Origin: MTP4 sp052056915
Lineage (GTDB): Archaea > Halobacteriota > Methanosarcinia > Methanosarcinales > Methanosarcinaceae
Length of the DNA stretch: 64,000 nt
Reading direction: 5' to 3'
NCBI RefSeq assembly: GCF_052056915.1
Contig: NZ_CP195119.1
Location: forward strand, 744,001 to 808,000
The notes below the pieces were generated by a model. That model searched no databases. It was not told where the DNA came from and saw only the letters and a program-made list of their open reading frames with translations. Position numbers and translations under genes: made by a program. Shown piece by piece: positions 8,143 to 16,304 of this stretch (its first letter is position 1; each line of letters starts with the position of its first letter).

Positions 8143-8877
8143 TTGAGTGAAGATCTCACATATATTGGATTTCCCGCAGGTGTAAACAAAAAATGTTTGG
8201 AAGGGGTTTCTTATGAGCTGGATAAAGATACTGATACATTGACCATTACTTATGCCGGAAAAATCTATGATTTTTCCCTAAAAAGTAAATCTTCTTATCT
8301 AATAGAGAGATATGGAGTGAAAAAAATCCAAACTGTAGAAAGAGTATCCGGATATTTGATTCTATTTTTACTTGCCGCATTTTTCCTTTATCTTTGCCTT
8401 TTGGGTCGCATCGAATATTCAAAACAATTTTTCTTGGCTTTTTTTATAATATGTTATGGACTGATTATCTTGTTTTATGCAATTACAGAAGAATGTGGCA
8501 AAATAGAGAGCTTTTACAGGGATTCTCGGTGCAAAAGATGCGGGAGAGATTTTGCATATGAAGAATACAAAGACCCTCTCATAAGAGAGGTGAGTTCTCG
8601 CCCCAAATATGAAATAAATATCACCAGATACTGGGAATGTAAGTTCTGTGGACACAAAGATACCAGAACAGAGGAACTTCACTACAGCCAGGGAAGAGGA
8701 GAAAGAGAAGACCGTAAAAAGACTTGCAGCGAATGCAACAAAGAATATGCAATGATTGAATACAAACTCCCTGAAATAAAGTTCATAAACGACATTGCAA
8801 CTACAATCCGACACTATAAATGTACATTCTGCGGTTACAATGAAATTACAATTGAAGAGGAATACATCCCAGATTAA
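8143..8877 (+). CDS. Membrane protein with two zinc ribbons (type A), first of a tandem trio
   Basis: 244 residues with the same plan as the protein at 5837: N-terminal soluble part containing YELDKDTDTLTITY, two membrane helices, ribbon 1 (CKRCGRDFAYEEY with WECKFCGHKD) and ribbon 2 (CSECNKEYAM with YKCTFCGYNE). The TTG start lies in CTGGTAAATTG, as at 5837. The next paralogue begins 2 bases after this stop, so the trio 8143-10435 probably forms one transcript that arose by tandem duplication. No catalytic motif is visible. Confidence 0.7.
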   Translation: MSEDLTYIGFPAGVNKKCLEGVSYELDKDTDTLTITYAGKIYDFSLKSKSSYLIERYGVKKIQTVERVSGYLILFLLAAFFLYLCLLGRIEYSKQFFLAFFIICYGLIILFYAITEECGKIESFYRDSRCKRCGRDFAYEEYKDPLIREVSSRPKYEINITRYWECKFCGHKDTRTEELHYSQGRGEREDRKKTCSECNKEYAMIEYKLPEIKFINDIATTIRHYKCTFCGYNEITIEEEYIPD

Positions 8878-8879
8878 AA

Positions 8880-9647
8880 ATGATCAAAGTGGTCAGTGAT
8901 ACATTGAGCAGGGATTTTGAGATTTTCGGATTTGAACCGGGTTCACAGATCAAAAGATGGGGAGATGACGTTTGCTATGAAATGGACACGGAAACCGATA
9001 CTTTAACAATGACCTCTGAGGGAGATATCTATTGTTTTTACCTGCAAAGCGAAGCACCGTACCTGATCAAACGCTGGGGAGAGAAAAAAATCCGACTTGC
9101 CGGAAAAGTATTCGGGATATTGGCCTTGCTACTGCTAATAGCATTGATACGATTCTATTTCTTCAGAGATCATATTGTGTTTCCTTACAATATGACCTGG
9201 CTTTTCGTCCTGATAACCATTGGAGCAATTATTTTCTTTTTTCTTCTTTATGATCAATTAAACAGTGTAGCAGACTTTTACATTAAATCCAGATGCAAAA
9301 AATGCGGGAAGGATTTTGCATATGAGGAATTCCGAAAGCCTCTTACCAGAAAGGTAAGTACGCCTGAGAGCTTTGAAATTACAAGGACGAAGTACCGGAA
9401 ATGCAGATACTGCGGCGATGAAGATTTCGATACCCATACCCATTATATTGATTGCAAAGGGGACAAAGAAAAATTAACCGATGAAACCTGCAAAAGATGC
9501 GGAAACGAGCATTCAATAAAGGAATATCGAAGACCGGACGTGTTTGAAGGGGCAGATACTGCAAAAACAATCAGGTATTATAAGTGTTCAGATTGTGGTT
9601 ATCAAGAAATTACGGTAGAAAAGGTAGAATTTCTGGGTCCGATGTGA
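8880..9647 (+). CDS. Membrane protein with two zinc ribbons (type A), second of trio
   Basis: 255 residues, ATG start 2 bases after the preceding gene. It has the shared N-terminal phrase (CYEMDTETDTLTMTSEGDIY), two membrane helices (LALLLLIALIRFYFF and WLFVLITIGAIIFFFLL), ribbon 1 (CKKCGKDFAYEEF with KCRYCGDED) and ribbon 2 (CKRCGNEHS with YKCSDCGYQE). All eight CxxC-type cysteines are kept, which argues that metal binding is under selection after duplication. Confidence 0.7.
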   Translation: MIKVVSDTLSRDFEIFGFEPGSQIKRWGDDVCYEMDTETDTLTMTSEGDIYCFYLQSEAPYLIKRWGEKKIRLAGKVFGILALLLLIALIRFYFFRDHIVFPYNMTWLFVLITIGAIIFFFLLYDQLNSVADFYIKSRCKKCGKDFAYEEFRKPLTRKVSTPESFEITRTKYRKCRYCGDEDFDTHTHYIDCKGDKEKLTDETCKRCGNEHSIKEYRRPDVFEGADTAKTIRYYKCSDCGYQEITVEKVEFLGPM

Positions 9648-9706
9648 ACTGCTGAAAGAAATCCATTAAAATAAAAATTTACACTAAGTGGAATGGGACC
9701 GAATGT

Positions 9707-10435
9707 ATGCAGGAACCTTACGAAGAAGATATGATCAAAATAAAGGAAAAAAACGGCAGAATCACATACTACAGCCCGAGTACTAAAACCCATATAACTG
9801 AATGGAAAAGAGAAATTGAACAGGATTTCTCACTGAAAATTTTCACAGACTGGCTGATAAGAATATCCAGAGGAAATTTTACGATTATTAAAGTTGTTTC
9901 CTATGGCCTGACCCTTATCTTTTACCTGCTCTACATCGCTTTTCTTTTCTCCGGCATACTATTCGACGAGGTGGCAAATGGATTGCTTACACCCATAGGT
10001 ATAATTATGGCATTCATTTGCCTTTATCTAACTTTCAAATTTCCAAAAATGAGGGAATATTATCAAGACAGAAGGTGTGGAAATTGCGGAAAATACCTTG
10101 CCTGCGGAGAATCAAAATGCCCGGAAGTAAAAGAGTTAAGCACACCTGAGACATATTCAATTATAGAGACAAAATACTGGAAATGCAGATTCTGTGGGTA
10201 TGAAAATATAAGAAAATATGAACTTTACCCAACTAAAAAAGGGAAAATAAACAAAAGTAAAATTAAATGTGGAAAATGCAAAAAGAAGGAGTCGAAAGAG
10301 TACAAGAAACCGGATATAGTTAGAATAGGAGACACGGAATATACAACTCACTACTATAAATGTGAATACTGCGGACACGAAGAAACAAAAACGGAATCAA
10401 GAGAAAAAAGTGGATATTATTCTGATTACGTCTGA
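9707..10435 (+). CDS. Membrane protein with two zinc ribbons (type A), third of trio
   Basis: 242 residues; the N-terminal part is shorter and diverged compared with the previous two. It has two membrane helices, ribbon 1 (CGNCGKYLACGES with WKCRFCGYEN) and ribbon 2 (CGKCKKKES with YKCEYCGHEE). ATG 9707 gives the longest frame; ATG 9731 is an alternative. It follows the second paralogue after 59 bases. Confidence 0.65.
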   Translation: MQEPYEEDMIKIKEKNGRITYYSPSTKTHITEWKREIEQDFSLKIFTDWLIRISRGNFTIIKVVSYGLTLIFYLLYIAFLFSGILFDEVANGLLTPIGIIMAFICLYLTFKFPKMREYYQDRRCGNCGKYLACGESKCPEVKELSTPETYSIIETKYWKCRFCGYENIRKYELYPTKKGKINKSKIKCGKCKKKESKEYKKPDIVRIGDTEYTTHYYKCEYCGHEETKTESREKSGYYSDYV

Positions 10436-10543
10436 TTTTGAAAAATGTATTTCCTAAAGTTTTCCGGTAAAAAATAACATCATCAAGGATAAAACTGATT
10501 GCATTCCGCAACTTGGCTGGTTCAATTCGGGTTTCAGAGCCCA

Positions 10544-10735
10544 TCAGATTTCATCCAGGGACACAAATTTCTCTTTTTCTTCAAGTTTTTTGTACTGGCG
10601 CTCCATAAAAGTCTCATAATCGGCTTCATCCATCAGGCGCTTGAGAATGTCGTTGTAGGTCTCCCCTTCCATCCCGTATTGTTGTAATCTGTCCCTTACG
10701 TCTTTTGATATCGGAATTGTTGTTATTTCACCCAT
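10544..10735 (-). CDS. Antitoxin-like protein (RelB/UPF0330 type), no toxin partner
   Basis: 63 residues. The N-terminal MGEITTIPISKDVRDRLQQY looks like a short DNA-binding strand-helix antitoxin head, and the charged C-terminal tail (YKKLEEKEKFVSLDEI) would wrap a toxin. These proteins normally neutralise a RelE- or VapC-type toxin encoded just downstream. No such gene follows here: the region below 10544 has only a short frame overlapping the stop that does not resemble a toxin. A decayed copy of its 3' end sits at 7724-7763, so the gene belongs to the repeated debris. Confidence 0.6.
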   Translation of the reverse strand: MGEITTIPISKDVRDRLQQYGMEGETYNDILKRLMDEADYETFMERQYKKLEEKEKFVSLDEI

Positions 10736-11562
10736 AATGCTCTTTTCGGTTATTAGAAGTATGAGGACTTATACACTGCTATTAACCGCTTATAATTGAT
10801 AGCCTCGAAAATCGTAACAAAAATTGGAAAAATTGGTGGAGTTAATGGGAAGCACTAAAAAAGATTGACCGAGATCTTCTCAAATAAGCCGCTGAATAAA
10901 TATAATAAAAAAGATGAAAAAAAGGTTTGAAAAAAGGGTTTGGGAGTGCAATTAATTAATTTTCATCCAGTATTTTCGGGAAAAGCCGTTCACTTCGTGA
11001 ACGGGGCTGCTGACGGAAACTGGAAATAGTGAGGGCCGCCGACTCTGAACTGGAATCTCAAAAAACGTAACCAGGTATTTTAGGCGGATTTATCAGAAAC
11101 AGGGCGGCCGGAATACCGCATCAAACCTTTTTTGTCCCGCACGAAGTGCGGCTATTCCAGGAAATTAATGAAAGGAAGAGGAAATTTTCACAGCACAAGT
11201 GCAAATATGAAGAGCTTGAAAAATTTATACATATCGCATGTTTTTTTGTGAATTCGTAGCAAAATTCCCGCACCACCTATGCGGATTTTTTAAAACCGAG
11301 CGCTTCCATTTTCTGACTCTTTTTTAATGAAAACAGGATATTCGTAATCCTCCGCACCCCTATGGTAAGAATATTGAAAATACAGGTAATCTAATTGTAA
11401 AATTCAAAATGGTTTTGATAACCCTATTTCCTACTTTTAATTATTATAGGAGCATTTCGTAATACTCTTATATGGTTAAGTATGATCTATGTAATTGTTG
11501 ATGTCCTTGAGAAAATTGCCAGGTGGTTAGTAGGGCAATTCACAAAAATGAGGTGTTCTGTA
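10736..11562. other. Debris and promoter region before the ABC importer
   Basis: 10915-11175 is an R2 repeat copy. The rest is AT-rich. A 5' leader with no recognisable gene runs to the substrate-binding protein start at 11563. A longer frame from ATG 11482 exists but lacks a ribosome site and would put 27 residues before the signal peptide. Confidence 0.5.
10915..11175. repeat. Repeat R2, copy 2
   Basis: The same order as at 4835 is seen: TTTGGGAGTGCAATT lead-in, CCGTTCAC/GTGAACGG hairpin, GTGAGGGCCGCCG block, GGGCGGCCGGAATACCG, then the CCGCAC/GTGCGG hairpin. The reading near 11130 again gives VPHEVRLFQEI. Confidence 0.65.
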
Positions 11563-13224
11563 ATGGAGAAAAAAAAGTTATTAGTACTATTTTCTGTTTT
11601 CCTGACAGCCCTGATTATAACTACGGCAGGCTGTATCGGTCAGGACAGTGCTAAAGCCGGGACACCGGTTGAGGAGACACTGGCTGAGAATGCTGTTGAC
11701 GGCTCACAGCATGCGGATGTTGTTTACCTGAGAGGCGGAGATTACGGCTATCCGCAGCCGTTTACGATATATCCGAGGGGTCCCGGGTCATCAAAGGTCG
11801 GGATGATCTTTGACAGCCTGGTGGAAAGAGATGAAATAGGTATAATTCCCTGGCTGGCTGAAAGCTGGGAGATCAGTCCGGATGGGACGGAATATACATT
11901 TTATCTCCGGGAAGGTATCGTGTGGAGCGATGGGGCACCTTTTACGGCAAGCGATGTTAAATTCACTTTCGATTATGAGCAGGAAAATGTACCTGTCGCG
12001 GGTGGAATTGAGGCAGGGGTTATAGACAATGTCCAGGTAGTGGATTCCAGTACAGTCAAATTTGTACTGACCCAGCCTGTTTCAACATTCCTTTACAAGC
12101 TCACGGGTTTTAAGATCGTACCCGAGCACATATACGAAAACGTCCCGGATCCCGTCAGTTTCCTTGATCCGGAGGCAGTCACGGGTACAGGCCCCTTCCT
12201 CCTTGACGAGTACAATAAAGAGCACGGATCATACAGGTTTGTAAGAAACGAAAAATTCTGGGGGCCGGATACTTCCGTTAAATCCGTAGAATTTGTTCCG
12301 GTCAGCGATTCGTTAATAGCTTTTGAACAGGGGGAAATCGATTTCACAAGCATATCCCCGGATATTCTTGACCGGTTCACATCCGACCCCGATGTAAGAG
12401 TGGTCCAGCAACCGGCTTTCTGGGGTTACCAGTTTTATTTCAACATGAAAAAATGTCCGGAGCTTGATGACAGAAGGATAAGACAGGCCTTTGCTTATGC
12501 CATTGACCGTGACGAACTTGTGGAAAAGATCGCAAGAGGTGCAGGGAAACCCGGTAAAATGGGCATACTCTCCGAAGACCACATCTGGTACAACCCTGAC
12601 CAGCCCGAATATGGCTACGACCCGGAGAAAGCCGGAGCATTGCTTGACGAAGCCGGCTGGACTGACACGGACGGGGATGGAATACGCGATAAAGGCGGGG
12701 AAAAACTGTCATATGTCCTGTCCCTTGGCAGTGGCGAAGTCCGCATCGGAGAACTTATAAAAGAGAGACTGAGCGAAGCAGGAATTGACGTTCAGGTGAG
12801 AGCCCTGGAAAGCAAATCCCGGGATGCCAACCTTAGGAACGGGGACTTTGAACTTTTGATCAGCGGCTTTGGCGGCTGGGGAAGAGATGCGGATTATCTC
12901 CGTACAAGGTACTGTGATACGGGTTCACAGTCATCAAGTGTCACATCCGGTGCAGCAGTATTTGGTTACCACAACGATACCCTGAATGCACTATGTGCCC
13001 GGGAATTGCAGGAACTGGACGATAGTGAACGGAGAGAAATAGTATACGATATGCAGACCGTGCTTGCGGATGATGTACCCGCAATACCGCTCTATTATAC
13101 TACAAGATATGATGCATGGCGCATTTCAAAATACGACGGCTGGATGAACATGTATGACCACCATGCAAGAACCCACAGCATTCTTTCGTATCTTGAGAGG
13201 GATGGAATTGCAGAGAAAAGATAA
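11563..13224 (+). CDS. ABC importer substrate-binding lipoprotein (peptide/nickel type)
   Basis: 553 residues, SBP family 5 (DppA/NikA/OppA type). The signal peptide ends in a lipobox with Cys24 (TTAGCIG), so the mature protein is lipid-anchored outside the cell. Family features include LAESWEISPDGTEYTFYLRE and GIVWSDGAPFTASDVKFTF near residues 105-145 and RRIRQAFAYAIDRDELV in the middle. ATG 11563 is chosen over ATG 11482 because AGGTG lies 7 bases before it and the signal peptide starts there. It is first in an operon with a methyltransferase, two permeases and a fused ATPase. The ligand cannot be told from sequence: oligopeptide, nickel complex or metallophore are all possible. Confidence 0.85.
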   Translation: MEKKKLLVLFSVFLTALIITTAGCIGQDSAKAGTPVEETLAENAVDGSQHADVVYLRGGDYGYPQPFTIYPRGPGSSKVGMIFDSLVERDEIGIIPWLAESWEISPDGTEYTFYLREGIVWSDGAPFTASDVKFTFDYEQENVPVAGGIEAGVIDNVQVVDSSTVKFVLTQPVSTFLYKLTGFKIVPEHIYENVPDPVSFLDPEAVTGTGPFLLDEYNKEHGSYRFVRNEKFWGPDTSVKSVEFVPVSDSLIAFEQGEIDFTSISPDILDRFTSDPDVRVVQQPAFWGYQFYFNMKKCPELDDRRIRQAFAYAIDRDELVEKIARGAGKPGKMGILSEDHIWYNPDQPEYGYDPEKAGALLDEAGWTDTDGDGIRDKGGEKLSYVLSLGSGEVRIGELIKERLSEAGIDVQVRALESKSRDANLRNGDFELLISGFGGWGRDADYLRTRYCDTGSQSSSVTSGAAVFGYHNDTLNALCARELQELDDSERREIVYDMQTVLADDVPAIPLYYTTRYDAWRISKYDGWMNMYDHHARTHSILSYLERDGIAEKR

Positions 13225-14107
13225 TATCAATAACCTGATCGAATGCTGGAAAAAAGCTACGGGTAATGGTCTGACTGTCCTTGATGAAGGCAGGACGGCA
13301 GAATTCTGGAACAAACGCTCCGGGAACTATGCTAATAATATTGACAAGGACAAAAGAAGGAAGAAAAGCGCCGACATTCTTGAATTTCTTGAGGAAGCCG
13401 GTTTTAATCCGGAAGGTTCCAGAGTCCTGGATATCGGGTGCGGACCCGGTACCCTCTCCCTTCCCCTTGCAAGGCTCGGAGCAGAGGTAACTTCACTTGA
13501 CATCTCTTCCGGAATGCTCGACAGACTGAAAGATGCCGTAAAAAAGGAGCCTCTTCCGATAGATATCATCGAATGCTCCTGGTGGACGGCAGACATAGAT
13601 GCCCTTGGATTCAGGAACGAGTATGACCTTGTAATTGCGTCCATGACCCCCGGAATAAGGGATGTTGAAAACCTGGATATGATGATGGCCTGCTCAAAAA
13701 ACCTCTGTTATTACAGTAACTTCCTGAGAAGAGGGGAGGACAGGGCGTATCGTGATATCCGGACTTCGATACTCGGTGAAAACTCTGCGAATAACATGAA
13801 CGGCATGATCTACCCTTTCATGTACCTTTATCTCTCAGGCTACAAGCCACTGGTCAGGATCAACCATTCCGAATGGAATAAAGAGACAAACTGGAGAGAA
13901 GCCGCAGAACAGGCAATAGAGTTCATTGGAAGGGACCGTGATTTTGATGATGAAACTAAAGAAAAAATAATGGATTATTATCAAAATGCCTCTCCGGATG
14001 GGATCTACCGTTCCGAATCGGATGTATATACCGGTATGATGGCCTGGGAAGTTAACGGCAGAGGATCGGATAGAAACGTAACGCCAGAGGGTTGGATAGA
14101 AACGTAA
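13202..14107 (+). CDS. SAM-dependent methyltransferase inside ABC importer operon
   Basis: 301 residues. Class I methyltransferase fold: motif I VLDIGCGPGTLSLPLA at about residues 75-90, acidic residue at the end of strand 2 (VTSLDISSGML), motif post-II DIIECSWWTADID. The start ATG 13202 overlaps the preceding gene by 23 bases and follows GAGAGG. The position between the substrate-binding protein and the permeases suggests it modifies the transported ligand or a metal-binding small molecule; that is inference. The last ~20 codons lie within a 26-base tandem repeat, so the C-terminus (GSDRNVTPEGWIET) is repeat-encoded and probably unstable between strains. Confidence 0.75.
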   Translation: MELQRKDNINNLIECWKKATGNGLTVLDEGRTAEFWNKRSGNYANNIDKDKRRKKSADILEFLEEAGFNPEGSRVLDIGCGPGTLSLPLARLGAEVTSLDISSGMLDRLKDAVKKEPLPIDIIECSWWTADIDALGFRNEYDLVIASMTPGIRDVENLDMMMACSKNLCYYSNFLRRGEDRAYRDIRTSILGENSANNMNGMIYPFMYLYLSGYKPLVRINHSEWNKETNWREAAEQAIEFIGRDRDFDDETKEKIMDYYQNASPDGIYRSESDVYTGMMAWEVNGRGSDRNVTPEGWIET

Positions 14108-14232
14108 CGCCAGAGGATTGGAGAGCAAGTTAACAGCAAATGATCGGGGAGCAAATTAACAGCAAATGATCGGGAAGCAAGTTAACGACAAACAATCGAA
14201 TAGTAAGTTAACGGCATGATTGAATGGTAAAG
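14047..14232. repeat. 26-base tandem repeat, seven units, across a gene end
   Basis: The TAAC core recurs at exactly 26-base steps (14053, 14079, 14105, 14131, 14157, 14183, 14209). The unit is roughly ATCGGATAGCAAGTTAACGG plus six bases. The array begins in the last codons of the methyltransferase, runs through its stop and ends beside the permease start. Confidence 0.85.
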
Positions 14233-14246
14233 GGGCGGATGATCGG

Positions 14247-15230
14247 ATGGGAGAGGACAGGAATTCATTTATTTGCAGGTTGTTATTGACCCTTTTTGTA
14301 ATTCTTGCCATTAATTTTTTCCTTCCGAGGATGATGCCCGGAGACCCATTCTCAACCACTTCCGCAGATGAGGCAGGGGAAGAGATTATTGTAATGACAG
14401 AGGAGCAGCGCCTTTATTACATGAACTATTACGGGCTTGACAGGCCGCTGCACGAACAGTTTTTGGTATACATGAAAAACCTGATGAAGGGCGACCTGGG
14501 CAGGAGTATTTATTACAAAATGCCGGTCAGTGACGTAATAATGCTCCATCTCCCCTGGACTGTGTTGATTGTCGTGGGAGCTACGGTAATCAGTACCTTC
14601 TCCGGTGTGGTTCTCGGGACATTTTCGGCAAAAAACAGGAAAAAGGGGAGTGACAGAATTATGATGACGGGATTAATTGCCTTTGCAGAAATTCCCTCAT
14701 TTCTGCTCGGGCTGATTCTTCTTCTGGTTTTTAGCGTGTATTTCAGGCTTTTCCCGCTTGCAGGGGCTATTACTCCCTTCGCGGACTATAACGGTCCTGC
14801 AGAACAGGCCTGGGATATACTGTACCATGCTTTCCTGCCTGTCGTGACCCTCTCCCTTTCCCAGCTGACCGGGGTGTACCTGCTCACCAGAAATACCCTG
14901 ATTACGGTGACTACAAAGGAATATATAAGGACTGCCCGGGCCAAGGGGCTTGGGGAAAAAACCGTATGGAACCGCCATGCACTCAGGAATGCCCTGCTTC
15001 CGGTAGTGACAAGAACAGGCTTTATGATCGGGATAATGATGGGGGGCGTTGTACTTGTTGAGACTGTTTTTTCTTATCCCGGCATAGGGATGACGCTCAG
15101 AAGTGCTGTGGTCGGCCGGGATTATCCCCTGATCCAGGGTATTCTCCTGGTAATTGCGGTCTCCATACTTGTCTGCAACCTGCTGGTCGACAAAATATAC
15201 GGAAAACTTGATCCGAGAGTCGTAGTATGA
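14247..15230 (+). CDS. ABC importer permease, DppB/NikB type
   Basis: 327 residues with six predicted membrane helices, the N-terminal MPGDPFS motif and the cytoplasmic loop EYIRTARAKGLGEKTVWNRH that docks on the ATPase (EAA motif), followed by ALRNALLPVVT. It forms the translocation path with the next gene. ATG 14247 has AAAGGGGCGG about 10 bases upstream and is preferred over TTG 14220, which lies in the tandem repeat. Its stop overlaps the next start (ATGA). Confidence 0.85.
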   Translation: MGEDRNSFICRLLLTLFVILAINFFLPRMMPGDPFSTTSADEAGEEIIVMTEEQRLYYMNYYGLDRPLHEQFLVYMKNLMKGDLGRSIYYKMPVSDVIMLHLPWTVLIVVGATVISTFSGVVLGTFSAKNRKKGSDRIMMTGLIAFAEIPSFLLGLILLLVFSVYFRLFPLAGAITPFADYNGPAEQAWDILYHAFLPVVTLSLSQLTGVYLLTRNTLITVTTKEYIRTARAKGLGEKTVWNRHALRNALLPVVTRTGFMIGIMMGGVVLVETVFSYPGIGMTLRSAVVGRDYPLIQGILLVIAVSILVCNLLVDKIYGKLDPRVVV

Positions 15231-16246
15231 TAAAGGATATTGCTGCCTATGGAAACGCCGGAATACTCTCACTTATTCAGGCTTTAAATATTAACGGAAT
15301 TCTCAGCAGTATAGCCAGGAAATTTCCTAAATTTAGTACTGTAGATAAGACATCCTCTAAATTTCGTGTTATAGCCGGGATATTTTCGAAGTTCAGTATC
15401 ATGACCGGGACATTCTCCAGGTTCAGTACTGAAGGTAAAATTGGGATCCTTGGCATTACCTGTATCGTTTTAATGGCAGTTTTTGCTCCTGTGATAACAA
15501 TGCATCCTCCTCAGAAAATCACAGGGGATTCCCTTGAAGCTCCCGGGCCCGGACACATACTCGGAACCGATGAACTTGGTATGGATATCTGGTCACAGAT
15601 ATGTTACGGGGCAAGAATGAGCCTTACAATAGGGCTTGCAGTAGGTTTTGCGGCAGGTTTTGGGGGAGGAGCTATCGGAATACTTGCCGGGTATATTGGA
15701 GGGTACGTTGACCAGGGGCTGATGAGGGTAATTGACGTGACAATGGCTCTTCCGAGTTTTCCTCTCCTGATTGTAATATCCGCTTTTCTCGGACCGAGTA
15801 TTCTTAACGTAATTCTTATCCTCTTTCTTTTCAGCTGGGCCAAACCCGCACGCATTGCGCGTTCCCAGACACTGTTTTTAAAGAAGAACAGCTACATTAT
15901 TGCCGCCCGGAATTACGGGGCAAAACCATTCTACCTGCTCTGGAGGCATATCTTTCCAGAAGTCATGCCTGTTCTGCTTGTGCTCATCATCGGCATATCC
16001 TCCCATGCAATCATAGCCGAAGCGGGGCTTGCCTTCCTGGGGCTTGGAGACCCTACTTCCAAGAGCTGGGGGATGATGCTTAATCATGCAACCGGTTTCA
16101 GTTCGATATATTTTACTCCATACTGGCAGTGGTGGCTGTTGCCCCCGCTGTTTATGCTTATTTTCCTCCTGCTCTGTCTGGCATTCATAAGCAGGGATAT
16201 GGAAAGGATACTTGATCCGAAATTAAAGATAAAGAAAGGGTTCTGA
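15227..16246 (+). CDS. ABC importer permease, DppC/NikC type, with N-terminal repeats
   Basis: 339 residues. Membrane core with GTDELGMDIWSQICYGARMS and the ATPase-docking loop IIAARNYGAKPFYLLWRHIF. Compared with usual DppC proteins (about 280-300 residues) it has a long N-terminal extension, made of four 10-residue repeats (ARKFPKFSTV, DKTSSKFRVI, AGIFSKFSIM, TGTFSRFSTE) that come from a 30-base DNA repeat. The start overlaps the upstream stop. The last codons fall in an 18-base tandem repeat. Confidence 0.85.
   Translation: MIKDIAAYGNAGILSLIQALNINGILSSIARKFPKFSTVDKTSSKFRVIAGIFSKFSIMTGTFSRFSTEGKIGILGITCIVLMAVFAPVITMHPPQKITGDSLEAPGPGHILGTDELGMDIWSQICYGARMSLTIGLAVGFAAGFGGGAIGILAGYIGGYVDQGLMRVIDVTMALPSFPLLIVISAFLGPSILNVILILFLFSWAKPARIARSQTLFLKKNSYIIAARNYGAKPFYLLWRHIFPEVMPVLLVLIIGISSHAIIAEAGLAFLGLGDPTSKSWGMMLNHATGFSSIYFTPYWQWWLLPPLFMLIFLLLCLAFISRDMERILDPKLKIKKGF
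15314..15433 (+). repeat. 30-base in-frame tandem repeat (four units)
   Basis: Four consecutive 30-base units begin at 15314, 15344, 15374 and 15404, diverged but aligned. They code for four 10-residue segments in the cytoplasmic N-terminus of the permease. Confidence 0.8.
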
Positions 16247-16304
16247 TTAGGAGAAGGGTTCTGATTAGGAGAAGGGTTCCGATTAGGAGAAGGGTTCCGA
16301 TTAT
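16239..16304 (+). repeat. 18-base tandem repeat carrying ribosome binding sites
   Basis: Units GGTTCTGATTAGGAGAAG begin at 16239, 16257 and 16275, with a partial unit at 16293 running into the ATG of the ATPase at 16303. Each unit holds an AGGAG site and a stop codon, so the ATPase start has stacked possible ribosome sites upstream. Confidence 0.85.

Noticed and set aside
10320..10544. Toxin gene overlapping the antitoxin stop
   Set aside because: The frame overlaps by TGATG as a toxin gene would, but its sequence is antisense to a zinc-ribbon gene and has no RelE or VapC features.
11482..11562. Longer start for the substrate-binding protein
   Set aside because: It would place 27 residues before a clear lipoprotein signal peptide, and only the later ATG 11563 has a ribosome site.
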